64,000 nucleotides of DNA from Rhodocyclales bacterium (GCA_016215645.1 JACRIX010000084.1:62001-126000); one strand, 5' to 3'. Positions 9,320 to 18,630 are shown, counted from the stretch's first letter. Numbers and translations: made by a program. Notes: generated from the sequence alone by a model not told the origin.

Positions 9320-10564
9320 CTATTTTTCGCGCCTGAGGTGCGCAACACCGCCATAGCTACCGACCCACAATGCGCCATCGGGAGACGAACCCATGGCAAA
9401 CACGTTGTTGGCAAACAAGCCGTCAGCGACCGTAAGCGACTTGCCGAATTTCCCGTTCTGCCAATAGGTCAGGCCATTGTTGGTTCCGATCCAGAGGCGC
9501 CCATCCAGATCGCGATGCAGGGAAAACACGTGGTTACCCGGCAAGCCCTCGGTTGTGGTGTAGCTGACCCAGCGCCTGCCGTCATAGCGCGACACGCCCC
9601 CACCCCAAGTGCCTGCCCAAACCTGCCCGGTCGAGTCGACCGCCAAGGCCACCACGTAATTCGGGTTATAGGCGACATCGACATCCTTCAGGCCCATTTC
9701 CTCCTTCTGCTTGGCGTGATGGACGGACTGCTTGCCCGGATCATTCTTGAAGGCGATATCCTTTTTCACCCGATCGTACGCTGCACCCAGCCCTTTCGAG
9801 TGATTCCAGTTCTCCCATCGGTTGTTGGCAAACCGGGCCATTCCGCCCTCCGTTGCCAACCAGATTTCGCCGTTCTTGCCTTCAACCAGACCGTAGACCC
9901 AGTCATTCGGCAAACCACCCTTGGTATTCTCGACGGTGTACAGGTCCCATTTGCTGCGATTGTCGAGATCGCCGCCGCGCACCCGATTCACGCCCGACCA
10001 GGTCGCAATCCAGATATCACCGTTTTTCGCCGTGATCACGCCATACACAAACGCATCCCCCAGCCCTTCCGGAATGTTGTACGTCTGCCAGGTTCCGGCT
10101 TTCTCGTCGAGCAAGGACAATCCGCCGCCGTAGGTGCCCACCGCGATACGGCCCTTGACCCGGCCAACGTAGAACATGCCATTCGAGAGCAGGCCATCCT
10201 TGGTGTCGAACAGCTTGAAGCTGTCATCCTTGGTGTTGTAGCGAACCACTCCGCTCGACGTACCCACCCATACCACGCCCTTGTCTATGTACAAGGATTT
10301 GACGTTCTTGTTGCCGACGCGGAAATGCACGAACTTGGCGGCAGGATCGACCGCAACCTTGCCTTCACGCGCTGGCGCTGCCACCGGCGGGTGCGCCGCT
10401 CCAGCTCCCGCGGCGCCCGTCAACGGCCTGGCCGCCCCGGTCAGCGGCCGAGGCGCTGCCGTTTCTGCCGCCATCGCAGCGCCCAACGCACAGCTTGCCA
10501 GAACGAGGGCGGCACGGAGTCCGCGCGCACCGCATTTGATTTGGATGTATCGGTTAGTGTTCAC
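9320..10564 (-). CDS. Periplasmic beta-propeller protein (Reg_prop repeats), second copy
   Basis: 414 aa from GTG 10564, whose start overlaps the stop of the preceding propeller gene (GTGA), a sign of translational coupling. A signal peptide is visible (LRAALVLASCALGAAMA), followed by an Ala/Pro/Thr-rich linker. The rest is a series of about 40-50-residue blades of the two-component-regulator propeller type (for example VWVGTSSGVVRY, IWIATWSG, IWLATEGGMARF, VWAGTWGGGVSRYDG, LWIGTNNGLTYW). Unlike classic Reg_prop sensors it has no membrane or kinase part, so it is a free propeller. It is a paralogue of the gene just upstream. Confidence 0.85.
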   Translation of the reverse strand: MNTNRYIQIKCGARGLRAALVLASCALGAAMAAETAAPRPLTGAARPLTGAAGAGAAHPPVAAPAREGKVAVDPAAKFVHFRVGNKNVKSLYIDKGVVWVGTSSGVVRYNTKDDSFKLFDTKDGLLSNGMFYVGRVKGRIAVGTYGGGLSLLDEKAGTWQTYNIPEGLGDAFVYGVITAKNGDIWIATWSGVNRVRGGDLDNRSKWDLYTVENTKGGLPNDWVYGLVEGKNGEIWLATEGGMARFANNRWENWNHSKGLGAAYDRVKKDIAFKNDPGKQSVHHAKQKEEMGLKDVDVAYNPNYVVALAVDSTGQVWAGTWGGGVSRYDGRRWVSYTTTEGLPGNHVFSLHRDLDGRLWIGTNNGLTYWQNGKFGKSLTVADGLFANNVFAMGSSPDGALWVGSYGGVAHLRREK

Positions 10565-11625
10565 TTGTTTGCGATCCTCACGACACCGCCCTTGGAGCCA
10601 GCCCAAACATTGTCGCCCGGGGTAATCGCGAGCGCATAGACGTTCTCGTCAAACAGGCCTTCCTTGATGCCGAATGTCTTCCACGACTTGCCGTCATACT
10701 TCGAAATGCCCTTGTTGGTGCCGAACCAATAGGCGCCCTGCTCATCCTGAGCAATCGAATATACGATATTGCCCGCCAAACCATCCCTGGAGGAGAGACT
10801 GGTCCATTTTTTTCCGTCCCAGCGGCTTACGCCGCCCCCCCAGGTCCCCGCCCAAATACCTCCGTCCTTGGCGACAAGGATGGAGAACACATAGTTGGGA
10901 TTGTAGGACGCCATGCCCTGCACCTGCGTCGTCAGGTCATGGCGCGTCCGCGTACCCAAGCCGGTATTCGTGCTTGCCGGCAGGCCATCGGGGTTTTCCG
11001 CACCAAGGCCATCCTTGTGGGTCCAGGATTTCCATTTCGTGCCGTCGTACATCGACACGCCGCCCTCGGTTCCAAACCAGACCTTTCCGTCCTGCCCCAC
11101 TCCCAGACCGTAAACCCATTCGTTGATCAGCTCCTTGACATAGGTGCTGAACTTCCCGGTTTTTACGTTGTATGAATTGGCGCCCGCCCAGGTACCGATC
11201 CACAGATTCCCGTTCTTGTCGTTGGCGAAGGAATATATCCAGTAGTCCGCCAGGCCATGCATCGGGAAATAGGTCTTCCATTTTCCGTCCTTGTAGCGCG
11301 AGGCCCCGCCGGCATTGGTGCCAAACCAGATGTGGCCTTGCGAGTCCTTGCCCAGCGCAAAAACGTACTCATTGGCCAGCCCGTCATTGCGCGTAAACGT
11401 GCGCTTGGGTGCCGTGGACTTGAGGTCGATTTCCATGGCGCCAACGGAGGTTCCGACCCATAGCGAGTTGGCTGACTTGTCGTGCATCAGCGAGCGCACG
11501 TAAGCACCTTTGCCGACATCAAACCGATCGATCACTTTTTCGCTCGCCTGAAGCGCTGGCGCAACTCCCGCAACCACCAATACCACGCAAAGGCATGCTG
11601 CCTTGCGCAAAATTTCAATAGCCAT
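10561..11625 (-). CDS. Periplasmic beta-propeller protein (Reg_prop repeats), first copy
   Basis: 354 aa from ATG 11625. A signal peptide (residues 1-28, ending ALQASE) is followed by propeller blades with WVGTS, IWFGTNAGGASRY, LWIGTWAGANSYN, VWFGTEGGVSMYDG, IWAGTWGGGVSRWDG, YWFGTNKGISKYDG and VWAGSKGGVV. It shares the order and spacing of blades with the downstream copy, so the two are tandem duplicates. No catalytic motif or heme motif is present. Context (cytochromes on either side) suggests a scaffold or partner-binding role in the periplasm; this is inference. Confidence 0.85.
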   Translation of the reverse strand: MAIEILRKAACLCVVLVVAGVAPALQASEKVIDRFDVGKGAYVRSLMHDKSANSLWVGTSVGAMEIDLKSTAPKRTFTRNDGLANEYVFALGKDSQGHIWFGTNAGGASRYKDGKWKTYFPMHGLADYWIYSFANDKNGNLWIGTWAGANSYNVKTGKFSTYVKELINEWVYGLGVGQDGKVWFGTEGGVSMYDGTKWKSWTHKDGLGAENPDGLPASTNTGLGTRTRHDLTTQVQGMASYNPNYVFSILVAKDGGIWAGTWGGGVSRWDGKKWTSLSSRDGLAGNIVYSIAQDEQGAYWFGTNKGISKYDGKSWKTFGIKEGLFDENVYALAITPGDNVWAGSKGGVVRIANK

Positions 11626-11638
11626 TCAGGTCGCTCCC

Positions 11639-11953
11639 TTAACGCAGCATGCGCGCATACTGGAGCGCGTCGAGAATTTCATCGTCCTTGAGTATCCCCA
11701 TGAAAGGCGGCATCACGGTCTTGCCCATTTTCACCGACTGGACGAGCACGGCATCGGGTTGCATCAAGCGCTCCTTGGCGGAAAAACTGGGTGCCTGCTG
11801 GATGACCGGAACACCATTCAAACCGTGACAAACCGAGCAGTGCGTGTTGTAAATGCGCTGTCCGCGCATGAGATCGATCGCATGCGCTTCAAGCGGAACA
11901 ACGGAAACAGCAGCGGCGAGCGTCAGGACGGCGACAGCCAATCTGGAACTCAT
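11639..11953 (-). CDS. Monoheme class I cytochrome c
   Basis: 104 aa from ATG 11953, overlapping the stop of the Sel1 gene (ATGA). A cleavable signal peptide (to about residue 25, EAHA) is followed by GQRIYNTHCSVCHGLNG with one CXXCH motif. MPPFMGIL near residue 83 provides the likely axial Met, followed by the C-terminal helix ILDALQYARML. It is a small periplasmic electron carrier. Confidence 0.9.
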   Translation of the reverse strand: MSSRLAVAVLTLAAAVSVVPLEAHAIDLMRGQRIYNTHCSVCHGLNGVPVIQQAPSFSAKERLMQPDAVLVQSVKMGKTVMPPFMGILKDDEILDALQYARMLR

Positions 11954-12615
11954 TGCTTTTCTCCTCGACGTCGACCCTTCTTATCCTTGATTCCCTTGGC
12001 CGCATCAAGCTTTCGTTTGAACTGATCCGCCTTGGCCAAATCGATCCTGAGCCCGAAATCGCCGCCGCGATATGCCTTCTCCATGACCTCCAACGCAGCG
12101 ACCACGTTGTCTTCTGCGGCAAGAGAGATCCATTTCAACGCTTCCGCCCCTTTGCGTTCTCCCTCGGGAACTCCGAGCTCACCGCGAATATAGGCTTCCG
12201 CGACGGCAGCGATCGCCAATTTATGCCCTGATTCCGCTGCCCGCAGGTAAAGCCTTCTGGCTTCCTTTGCATCCTTGGCCACACCCTCACCTGCCGCCAG
12301 CATGTTGCCGAGGCCGAATATTCCGTCCAGATTGCCGGCCGCAGCCGATTTGCGATAGTAGGCTACCGCCTCCTCATCCTGGTCCGCCGCATCAAGAATC
12401 GACGCCAATACCGCCTGTGCCTGGGCATGGCCGGCATCGGCCGCTTTGCGCAATACAGGTATTGCCGTCGAAAAATCGGTCCGCCGATAGGAGATCATCC
12501 CCGCCGCAAAATCCTCCTCCGGCCCGGCCTGAACGGGACCAACCGCGCTGGCAGCCAGAAGAACAGCCACCAACGCAACTTTCCAAGGGCTTCCGAAAAA
12601 ATTCCTGAAATACAT
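11950..12615 (-). CDS. Sel1-repeat (TPR-like) periplasmic protein
   Basis: 221 aa from ATG 12615, chosen because a strong GAGGTGAG ribosome-binding site precedes it. A signal peptide (WKVALVAVLLAASAVGPVQA) is followed by at least three Sel1-like repeats (AADAGHAQAQAVLASIL, SAAAGNLDGIFGLGNML, AAESGHKLAIAAVAEAY). These alpha-alpha solenoids mediate protein-protein contacts. The Lys/Arg-rich C-terminus may be disordered. The gene lies 53 bp after the sigma-54 regulator and is coupled to the cytochrome gene downstream. A similar gene lies divergently at 15666. Confidence 0.82.
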   Translation of the reverse strand: MYFRNFFGSPWKVALVAVLLAASAVGPVQAGPEEDFAAGMISYRRTDFSTAIPVLRKAADAGHAQAQAVLASILDAADQDEEAVAYYRKSAAAGNLDGIFGLGNMLAAGEGVAKDAKEARRLYLRAAESGHKLAIAAVAEAYIRGELGVPEGERKGAEALKWISLAAEDNVVAALEVMEKAYRGGDFGLRIDLAKADQFKRKLDAAKGIKDKKGRRRGEKQ

Positions 12616-12668
12616 GCAACTCACCTCACTGCACAAAATGACTTCAAAACCCGCCCATGGCAGGACGA

Positions 12669-14036
12669 CTAATTCACGCCCATCGCTTCGAACTCATCAA
12701 GCTTTCTGTACAGGCTGGACAGTCCGATTTCCAGCTGCTGTGCAGCCGTCTTGCGATCGCCGCCGCACTCCTTGAGGACGCGAAAAATAATATCGGCTTC
12801 GGCGCGCCTCACCTGATCGCGCAAACTGCCGCTGGTCGCTGCGGCCTTGGGTTCCTTTGCCGCCCCGCCGCCCCGCGCCGTCAAGCCCGGGGGGAGGTCG
12901 GCAATGGTGATGCGGCCCCCGTCAGCCATGATCAGTGCACGGCCAATGACATTTTCCAGCTCCCGCAAATTCCCGGGCCAGCGATACTCAAGGAGCAATT
13001 CTTCGGCGGCCGGATCAAGTTCGATCTGGGTATCGCCCTTGAGCTTGGCCGCTTCGAGAAAGAACCCGATCAGGCGAAGCAGGTCATCGCCACGATCACG
13101 CAATGGTGGCAGGTCGATATGAAACTGCGAAATCCGGAAATACAAGTCCTCGCGAAACGTCCCTGCGGCAACCATTGCCGGAAGATCGCGGTTGGTCGCC
13201 ACCACGATGCGGGTATCCACCTTGCGCAGTTGCTCACCGCCCACCGGTCGGATTTCCTTGTCCTCGATCACATGCAGCATCTTGGTCTGCATATGCAATG
13301 GCAGTTCGCCGATTTCGTCGAGGAACAAGGTGCCACTATCGGCCTGGGCAAACAATCCCTTGCGCGCCTGTGCGGCGCCGGTAAATGCCCCCTTGGTGTG
13401 GCCGAAAAGCTCGCTTTCCAGCAGTGTTTCGGGAATGGCGCTGCAATTTACCGGGATGAACGGTGCCTCGGCGCGGGTACTTTGGTCGTGTATCGATCGC
13501 GCCAGAACTCCCTTGCCGGTTCCACTTTCGCCGGTGATCAAAACAGTATTGTCGATGGCAGCTACCCGCGTCGCCAGGCGCTCAACCGACTGCATCGACG
13601 CCGAGCCAAATTTGAAACGGGTATTTTCACGCTCTGCACTCACGAACTTGCGCAGTGCCACGTTTTCGGCTTTCAGGCCCAACAAGGTCTGCGCCTGGCG
13701 CAGGCGGTACAGGAGCTCCTCGCTATCGACCGGCTTTACCATGTAGTCCATGGCGCCAGCCCGCAATGCCTCAACAGCGGTCTGAACGGAGGCAAAGGCC
13801 GTCACCATGATGAACAGTGTCGGCACGCCCGAGCTTTTCATGCTGCGAACCAGCTCAACGCCATCGCCGTCCTGCATGCGGATGTCACAAACCGCCACAT
13901 CGAAATCGCCACGTACCAGCTTGGCCGCGGCGTCCTTCACGCCAGATGCCATATCGACCGAATAGCCGGCACGACGCACGGTTGCAGAAATTATCTGCCG
14001 TAGCGCCAGTTCGTCGTCAATGATCAGTACATGCAC
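12669..14036 (-). CDS. NtrC-family sigma-54-dependent response regulator
   Basis: 455 aa. The N-terminal receiver domain (1-120) has acidic residues IDDE, the phospho-acceptor Asp in AVCDIRMQDGDG and Lys in MVKPVD. The central AAA+ domain (about 145-375) has Walker A GESGTGKG, the sigma-54-contact loop GAFTGA and Walker B GTLFLDEIGEL. The C-terminal Fis-type helix-turn-helix (about 415-455) reads DRKTAAQQLEIGLSSLYRKL. It activates sigma-54 RNA polymerase when phosphorylated, presumably by the kinase encoded 10 bp upstream. A sigma-54 promoter lies at 44746-44761 upstream of a multiheme cytochrome gene and is a plausible target, but direct evidence is lacking. Confidence 0.95.
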   Translation of the reverse strand: MHVLIIDDELALRQIISATVRRAGYSVDMASGVKDAAAKLVRGDFDVAVCDIRMQDGDGVELVRSMKSSGVPTLFIMVTAFASVQTAVEALRAGAMDYMVKPVDSEELLYRLRQAQTLLGLKAENVALRKFVSAERENTRFKFGSASMQSVERLATRVAAIDNTVLITGESGTGKGVLARSIHDQSTRAEAPFIPVNCSAIPETLLESELFGHTKGAFTGAAQARKGLFAQADSGTLFLDEIGELPLHMQTKMLHVIEDKEIRPVGGEQLRKVDTRIVVATNRDLPAMVAAGTFREDLYFRISQFHIDLPPLRDRGDDLLRLIGFFLEAAKLKGDTQIELDPAAEELLLEYRWPGNLRELENVIGRALIMADGGRITIADLPPGLTARGGGAAKEPKAAATSGSLRDQVRRAEADIIFRVLKECGGDRKTAAQQLEIGLSSLYRKLDEFEAMGVN

Positions 14037-14046
14037 CCGCCGTCTC

Positions 14047-15576
14047 CTAAGCTAGCGATTCCGCAGGGACCGGCAGCGTGATTCGTGCCGTGGCTCCCTG
14101 CCCATACTCCGAGTCTATGGCAATTGTGCCTCCATCCTGCTCGACCAGGCTACGACAAAGCGACAAACCCAAGCCGGAGCCTCGTCCGGGCGGTTTGGTC
14201 GTGAAGTGAGGATCAAACACGCGCGGGAGATCTGGCGAAGCAATTCCCGGGCCATTGTCGGCCACCGTGACCACAACCGAGAGCCCGCTTCTTGCACTTG
14301 CCACGCAAATGACCGGGCGTCTATCCATCTGGGCCTCGAGGGCGTCGGCGGCATTGATCAGCAGATTCATCAGCACTTGGACGATGTGATCGGAAACCAC
14401 ATACAGTGCAGGGAGATCCATGGCAAGCTCCTGCTCCAGTGTCACGCCACGAAATCGCTTGTCAAAGCTGATGAAGGTGCAAGTACTGCGGATCAGCGAA
14501 TTCAGATCGACAAATGCCGGGACCAGAGGACGTTGCAGCGAAAACTCGCCAATCTGCCGGGTGATCGCCATCACACGACGCGCTTGCTCCAGTATCAGGT
14601 CGATCTGCCGGTCAGCGCGTCGGCGCAGGATGCCATTTTGCGGTCGGTCGTTTACCAGTGACTCGGACAGACCGACGATGGCCGCCAGGGGATTGTTGAT
14701 TTCATGCGCAACCGCCGCCGCGAGCGAACCCACCGCCGCCATTTTTTCCGTATGGAAGTGTTGTTCTCGGCTGAGCTCGAGCTGGCTGTCGCGGGATTTC
14801 AGCTGTTCTTCCATGTCATTGACGGCGGACATCAAGGCGCCAAGCTCATCGGCGCGCGTCACGAGCAGCGGTGCGCCGCGATAGCCTCGAACGATCTCTC
14901 CGGCACGCGCCTTGATTGCTCCGATATCCCTGGACAATTGTCTGAAGAACAGCCCGCCGATGCCACCGACGATGGCGACGCCAATTACCACCAGGGTCAG
15001 CAATTCGAACGTCAGCCGCCCGAATACCGTCCGATAGCCTTCCAGGATCTCCGCCTTGCGTCCGCGAATCGACATGGTCAGGCCATCGAGCGTAAGCACA
15101 AGCTGGTGCAGTTCCTCGCGCAATACGGCAATTTCCGAACGAGAGGGAGCGCGCTGCAGTTCGCCATTGCTCTTCCGCAGGCGCTCGATATGGCCCGCCA
15201 GATTCCCGCCGTACGCGGACTCTATGCGCGACAGCTGCGAAACCATGCCGTCGATTTCCTGGGTCAGCAGGCGCCCGGCGGCCGAAATATCCTCGGACAA
15301 ATAGTTCTCATTGACGGTCAAAATCGCATGGGACACGACGTAATTCAATGCAAGCTGTTGCTCCTCGCGAACATGGATTGCTTCGAGCTCCTTCATGGAC
15401 TCGAACAGCATGCTTCGTTCCGAGGCGATCAGCACCGCGGCCAATACCAGATAGACCATGATTCCGCCGAGAATTCGCCATCCCTTGCGGGCGAAGCTCG
15501 CCGAACTCCCCGGCTCTGCGGGGCTATCGGCAATGCGCATCGAATCCTTGGCGGGTACGTTATCGGTGGGCTGCAT
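14047..15576 (-). CDS. Membrane sensor histidine kinase (NtrB/ZraS-like)
   Basis: 509 aa from ATG 15576 (ATG 15540 is also possible). A first membrane helix (about 33-52), a mostly helical periplasmic region (about 60-185) and a second helix (about 192-212) lead into a HAMP-like linker. The kinase core has the phospho-acceptor in AAVAHEINNPLAAI, the N box NLLINAADAL, VADNGPGI, and the G2 box GRGSGLGLSLC. The periplasmic part has no recognisable ligand motif. It is the first gene of the string running to about 8.0 kb and is divergent from a Sel1 gene. Confidence 0.93.
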   Translation of the reverse strand: MQPTDNVPAKDSMRIADSPAEPGSSASFARKGWRILGGIMVYLVLAAVLIASERSMLFESMKELEAIHVREEQQLALNYVVSHAILTVNENYLSEDISAAGRLLTQEIDGMVSQLSRIESAYGGNLAGHIERLRKSNGELQRAPSRSEIAVLREELHQLVLTLDGLTMSIRGRKAEILEGYRTVFGRLTFELLTLVVIGVAIVGGIGGLFFRQLSRDIGAIKARAGEIVRGYRGAPLLVTRADELGALMSAVNDMEEQLKSRDSQLELSREQHFHTEKMAAVGSLAAAVAHEINNPLAAIVGLSESLVNDRPQNGILRRRADRQIDLILEQARRVMAITRQIGEFSLQRPLVPAFVDLNSLIRSTCTFISFDKRFRGVTLEQELAMDLPALYVVSDHIVQVLMNLLINAADALEAQMDRRPVICVASARSGLSVVVTVADNGPGIASPDLPRVFDPHFTTKPPGRGSGLGLSLCRSLVEQDGGTIAIDSEYGQGATARITLPVPAESLA

Positions 15577-15665
15577 GGCTCCGGATACCGGCGCGGTTTT
15601 CGGATGCAGGACAGAGAAGAACGGTAGAATTCACCAATACGCCGGAAGACATAGAGCCCCGAAAC

Positions 15666-16235
15666 ATGAAAATTCAGCTGTCCTCACGCTGGGCTGCACC
15701 GCTTGTCCTGATTTGCAGCCTGTTGCCCGGGGCAACCGCACTGGCGACCCCACTCGACGATGCGCTCAAGGCGCTGGAAGCCGGCAGCAACCCCAAGGCG
15801 GCCGAGACCCTGCTGAAACTTGCCAGCGAAGGAAATGCCCTCGCGCAGTTCCGCCTTGGCGGCCTCTATTACCACGGACAAGGCGTCACCGAAGATGAAA
15901 ACATGGCCATCTACTGGTGGAAAAAAGCCGCCGCCAGTGGCAATGCGGAAGCGATGTTCCAGATCGCGCATGCCTACCTTTTCGGCAACACGGCGGCGAA
16001 AAGCGTCGCCGATCCGGACCGCGAGGCCGCGCTGTGGTATTTCCAGTCGGCCAGTGCGGGCCACGCGGAAGCCGCCTATACCCTTGGCTTGCTGTTCCTG
16101 GCCGGAAAGGGCGTCGTCGAGGACCGGACCGAAGCCATCCGCTGGTTCCGCAACGCGGCTGCCAAAGGCCACGCGGAAGCCAGGAAAGCCGCCGAAACCG
16201 CGGAGAAAGAAGCGCGCAACAAGTCGCGGCGCTGA
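15666..16235 (+). CDS. Sel1-repeat periplasmic protein
   Basis: 189 aa from ATG 15666. A signal peptide (WAAPLVLICSLLPGATALA) is followed by Sel1 repeats typical of the family (ASEGNALAQFRLGGLYYHG, AAASGNAEAMFQIAHAYLFG, ASAGHAEAAYTLGLLFLAG, AAKGHAEARKAAETAEK). The C-terminus is basic. It is transcribed away from the kinase operon and stands alone between two minus-strand operons. Sel1 proteins are adaptor solenoids; the partner is unknown. Confidence 0.85.
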   Translation: MKIQLSSRWAAPLVLICSLLPGATALATPLDDALKALEAGSNPKAAETLLKLASEGNALAQFRLGGLYYHGQGVTEDENMAIYWWKKAAASGNAEAMFQIAHAYLFGNTAAKSVADPDREAALWYFQSASAGHAEAAYTLGLLFLAGKGVVEDRTEAIRWFRNAAAKGHAEARKAAETAEKEARNKSRR

Positions 16236-16285
16236 CCTCCGTTGCGTCCCGGCCGCTGCAATCGGAAAGCCGGGCGCTGACGGGG

Positions 16286-17533
16286 TCACTTGACGATGCT
16301 TCCTATGTTCACCGCCACATTGCCGACCCCCAGGGCAACGGGAACTGAATAGCCTTCGAAATCGCCGGGCTTGGCAAGCGCATCTCCGCTGCGGGAAATA
16401 CGCGCACCGACGATCACGGACTTCGCGGAAGACAGCTTCACGTTGGGCGCCATCGACATCGAATCGTCGAGCTTGAAGGCATAGGGCAACTTTGCACCAT
16501 TCACCCGCGCCATCGCCAGAGGAATGCGCGATCCGTCGGTGTTCCTGGCAAACACGAACAAGGTCGCATCCCCAGGAACTTTGCCGGCGAATTCCGGAGA
16601 CAGCGTCACCGTACCCGCCACTGTTGCCGGCCCGCCGGCCACCTTCGGCACCGCCACCGGGGCGGCGGCAAGCACACCGGGCACGCCGCCGATGCGACGC
16701 TCCGCATCGGCGATGCTGTTGCTGATGCTTTGTGCCGCCTGTGAATCGGGCGGCACCAGCGTCAGAATCGTCCGCCAATCGCGGATCGCTGCCGCATAAT
16801 CGGCACGCTCGAAGGCCGCCGTTCCGGAAAGCGCAAGCGACTTGATGTGCCGCGGATCAATGCTCAAGGCACGCGCGATGATTTTTTCCGGCTCGCCCGC
16901 GAGCCGGCGACCTTGCGCCATCGCCACCACATCGGCATAGTCGGCCAGCAGACCGGCATTCGGCGGCAGCAAGCCGGTCGCGCGACCGAAAGCGGCTGCC
17001 GACTCCGGGTAGCGCCCAAGCACGGAATACGAACGCGCCAGCATCAGCCAGCCCTCGCCGTCGTCAGGGTTGCTTTGCAGGCGTTCCGCCAGTTTGTCCG
17101 CCATGCCCTGAATCTGCTGCGGCGTCAGCGCATGGTTGCCCGCCGCATCGGTTGCCTGCTGCGGCTTCATGGTGTCCGGGCTGCCAAGCCAGAGATAGAG
17201 CCCGACGGCAAGTGCCGGCAGGCCAACTCCGACCAGTGCGGCGAGCGTCGGCTTGCGCGCCGGTACAACTGCAAGTGCCGCCGAGCCGCCCGACGTGCCA
17301 TCTTCAATCGCACGTCGTTCGAGTTCCGCCTGCTCCTCGTCGAACAGACGTGCATCCAGCAGGCCCGACTTGCGCTGCTCATCGAGCTCGCCCAGCTGCT
17401 CGCGCAGAACGGTGATACTCAGTTCGCTGGCGCTGCCGACATGCTGCTTGCGTTCCTTGAGCAGCAACGGATACAACAGGAGGGCCAGAACCGCAAGGGT
17501 CAACACCACGGCCAGAATGACGAACGCGGTCAT
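16286..17533 (-). CDS. ccmI: Cytochrome c maturation protein CcmI (CycH)
   Basis: 415 aa from ATG 17533, overlapping the end of ccmH by 4 nt. The N-terminal membrane pair has the family look (FVILAVVLTLAVLALLLYPLL, then a second helix at about 95-115) with the charged cytoplasmic loop LREQLGELDEQRKSGLLD. The C-terminal periplasmic TPR region (about 135-260) presents apocytochrome to the heme ligation complex, and a further domain of about 120 residues closes the protein. It is the last gene of the maturation operon. Confidence 0.93.
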   Translation of the reverse strand: MTAFVILAVVLTLAVLALLLYPLLLKERKQHVGSASELSITVLREQLGELDEQRKSGLLDARLFDEEQAELERRAIEDGTSGGSAALAVVPARKPTLAALVGVGLPALAVGLYLWLGSPDTMKPQQATDAAGNHALTPQQIQGMADKLAERLQSNPDDGEGWLMLARSYSVLGRYPESAAAFGRATGLLPPNAGLLADYADVVAMAQGRRLAGEPEKIIARALSIDPRHIKSLALSGTAAFERADYAAAIRDWRTILTLVPPDSQAAQSISNSIADAERRIGGVPGVLAAAPVAVPKVAGGPATVAGTVTLSPEFAGKVPGDATLFVFARNTDGSRIPLAMARVNGAKLPYAFKLDDSMSMAPNVKLSSAKSVIVGARISRSGDALAKPGDFEGYSVPVALGVGNVAVNIGSIVK

Positions 17534-18051
17534 GGGCTCTCGCCCTCGCGCTTGCCCAGCAGGCCGGCAGCCTGGCGATGCTCACTCTCGCTGAGTTGCG
17601 TCACGACCTGAGCGGACCGCTTGCGCAGCTTGCCCGCAAGAAACAGCAGCGCCAGCGCCAGCAACACGAACGGGCCACCCCACAGCAGCCAGGTCGTGCT
17701 TTTCACCGGCGGCCGGTAAAGCACGAAATCGCCATAGCGCTGAACCATGAAATCGATGATCTCCTTGTCGCTCTTGCCGGCGACGATCATGGCGCGAATC
17801 TCGCGCTTCATGTCCGACGAAAACGAGGACTGCGAATCGGCGATGCTCTGGCCCATGCAGGTCAGGCAGCGCAACTCTTCGGCCAGCCGATTCACCCGCG
17901 CCTCGACGACCGGATCGCCAACAGGCCGGGCCACTCCCCCATCCGCCGCAGCGGCCACCGGAATCGCAAACACCAGCAGCAGCAATCGGAAGAATCGCCG
18001 TACCGCCAGCGCCGACTCTTGACCCCCATTCAGGAAAATCGACCTAGCCAC
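17530..18051 (-). CDS. ccmH: Cytochrome c maturation protein CcmH (CycL)
   Basis: 173 aa from GTG 18051, which overlaps the ccmG stop; a TTG at 18057 is an alternative. The protein has a signal/anchor, the thioredox motif LRCLTCMGQSIADS that reduces apocytochrome cysteines, the DMKREIRAMIVAGKSD helix typical of the family, and a C-terminal membrane helix (TWLLWGGPFVLLALALLFLAG). A copy of the dispersed repeat (17993-18020) lies inside the coding frame and encodes the QESALAVRRF residues just before the hydrophobic signal. The true start may therefore have been altered by the repeat. Confidence 0.93.
   Translation of the reverse strand: MARSIFLNGGQESALAVRRFFRLLLLVFAIPVAAAADGGVARPVGDPVVEARVNRLAEELRCLTCMGQSIADSQSSFSSDMKREIRAMIVAGKSDKEIIDFMVQRYGDFVLYRPPVKSTTWLLWGGPFVLLALALLFLAGKLRKRSAQVVTQLSESEHRQAAGLLGKREGESP
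17993..18020 (-). repeat. Dispersed 28-bp repeat, copy 1 (inside ccmH)
   Basis: The minus strand reads AAGAGTCGGCGCTG, then GCGGT, then ACGGCGATT, matching other copies in this window. It is translated as part of the CcmH N-terminus ahead of the signal segment. Confidence 0.75.
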
Positions 18052-18574
18052 GCGCAAGCTCCTCGGCCAGGGGCAGGATCTTGGTCTTCAAGGCCTCGAC
18101 GGTGACCGGCCCGATATGCTTGTAGCGTATTGTGCCGTTCTTGTCGATGAGGAAGGTCTCCGGCACGCCATAGACGCCGAAATCGATTCCGACCCGGCCA
18201 TCCGCATCCACCGCCGAAACCAGATAGGGGTCGCCGCCGTGCTGGTTGAGCCAGGAAATTGCCGCGCCGCGCTCATCCTTGTAGTTGAGGCCGACGATGG
18301 CGATCCGATTCTGCTTGTTGAGATCGATCAGCACCGGATGTTCCTGCTTGCAGGAAACACACCACGAGGCCCAGACGTTGAGCAGCCAGACCTTGCCGCG
18401 CATGTCCTCCGGGGAAATGAACTTGTCGCCGGCGTGGAGTTGGGCCAAGCGGAAGGCCGGCACCGCTTTGCCGATCAGCGGAGAGGGAACCTCACGCGGA
18501 TTCAGCCGCAAACCAACGGCAAGAAAGCCGGCCAGAACGATGAAGATTGCCAGGGGTAACAGGAAACGTCGCAT
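18044..18574 (-). CDS. ccmG: Thiol:disulfide interchange protein CcmG (DsbE)
   Basis: 176 aa from ATG 18574. An N-terminal membrane anchor (residues 5-24) leads into a periplasmic thioredoxin fold. The active site is WASWCVSCK, the cis-proline loop is YGVPETFLID, and the family acidic segment is present. CcmG keeps apocytochrome cysteines reduced for heme attachment, working with CcmH, whose gene overlaps its 3' end. The gene starts 56 bp after ccmF. Confidence 0.96.
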   Translation of the reverse strand: MRRFLLPLAIFIVLAGFLAVGLRLNPREVPSPLIGKAVPAFRLAQLHAGDKFISPEDMRGKVWLLNVWASWCVSCKQEHPVLIDLNKQNRIAIVGLNYKDERGAAISWLNQHGGDPYLVSAVDADGRVGIDFGVYGVPETFLIDKNGTIRYKHIGPVTVEALKTKILPLAEELARG

Positions 18575-18630
18575 CAAAACTCCTCAGGGGCTATTGACGA
18601 TCATCCGGCGGATGGGGTTGAGAACAGACC

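Noticed and set aside
16262-16284. Possible ninth copy of the dispersed repeat (GGGCGCTGACGGGG)
   Set aside because: Matches only the central GGCGCTGACGG and lacks both conserved ends.
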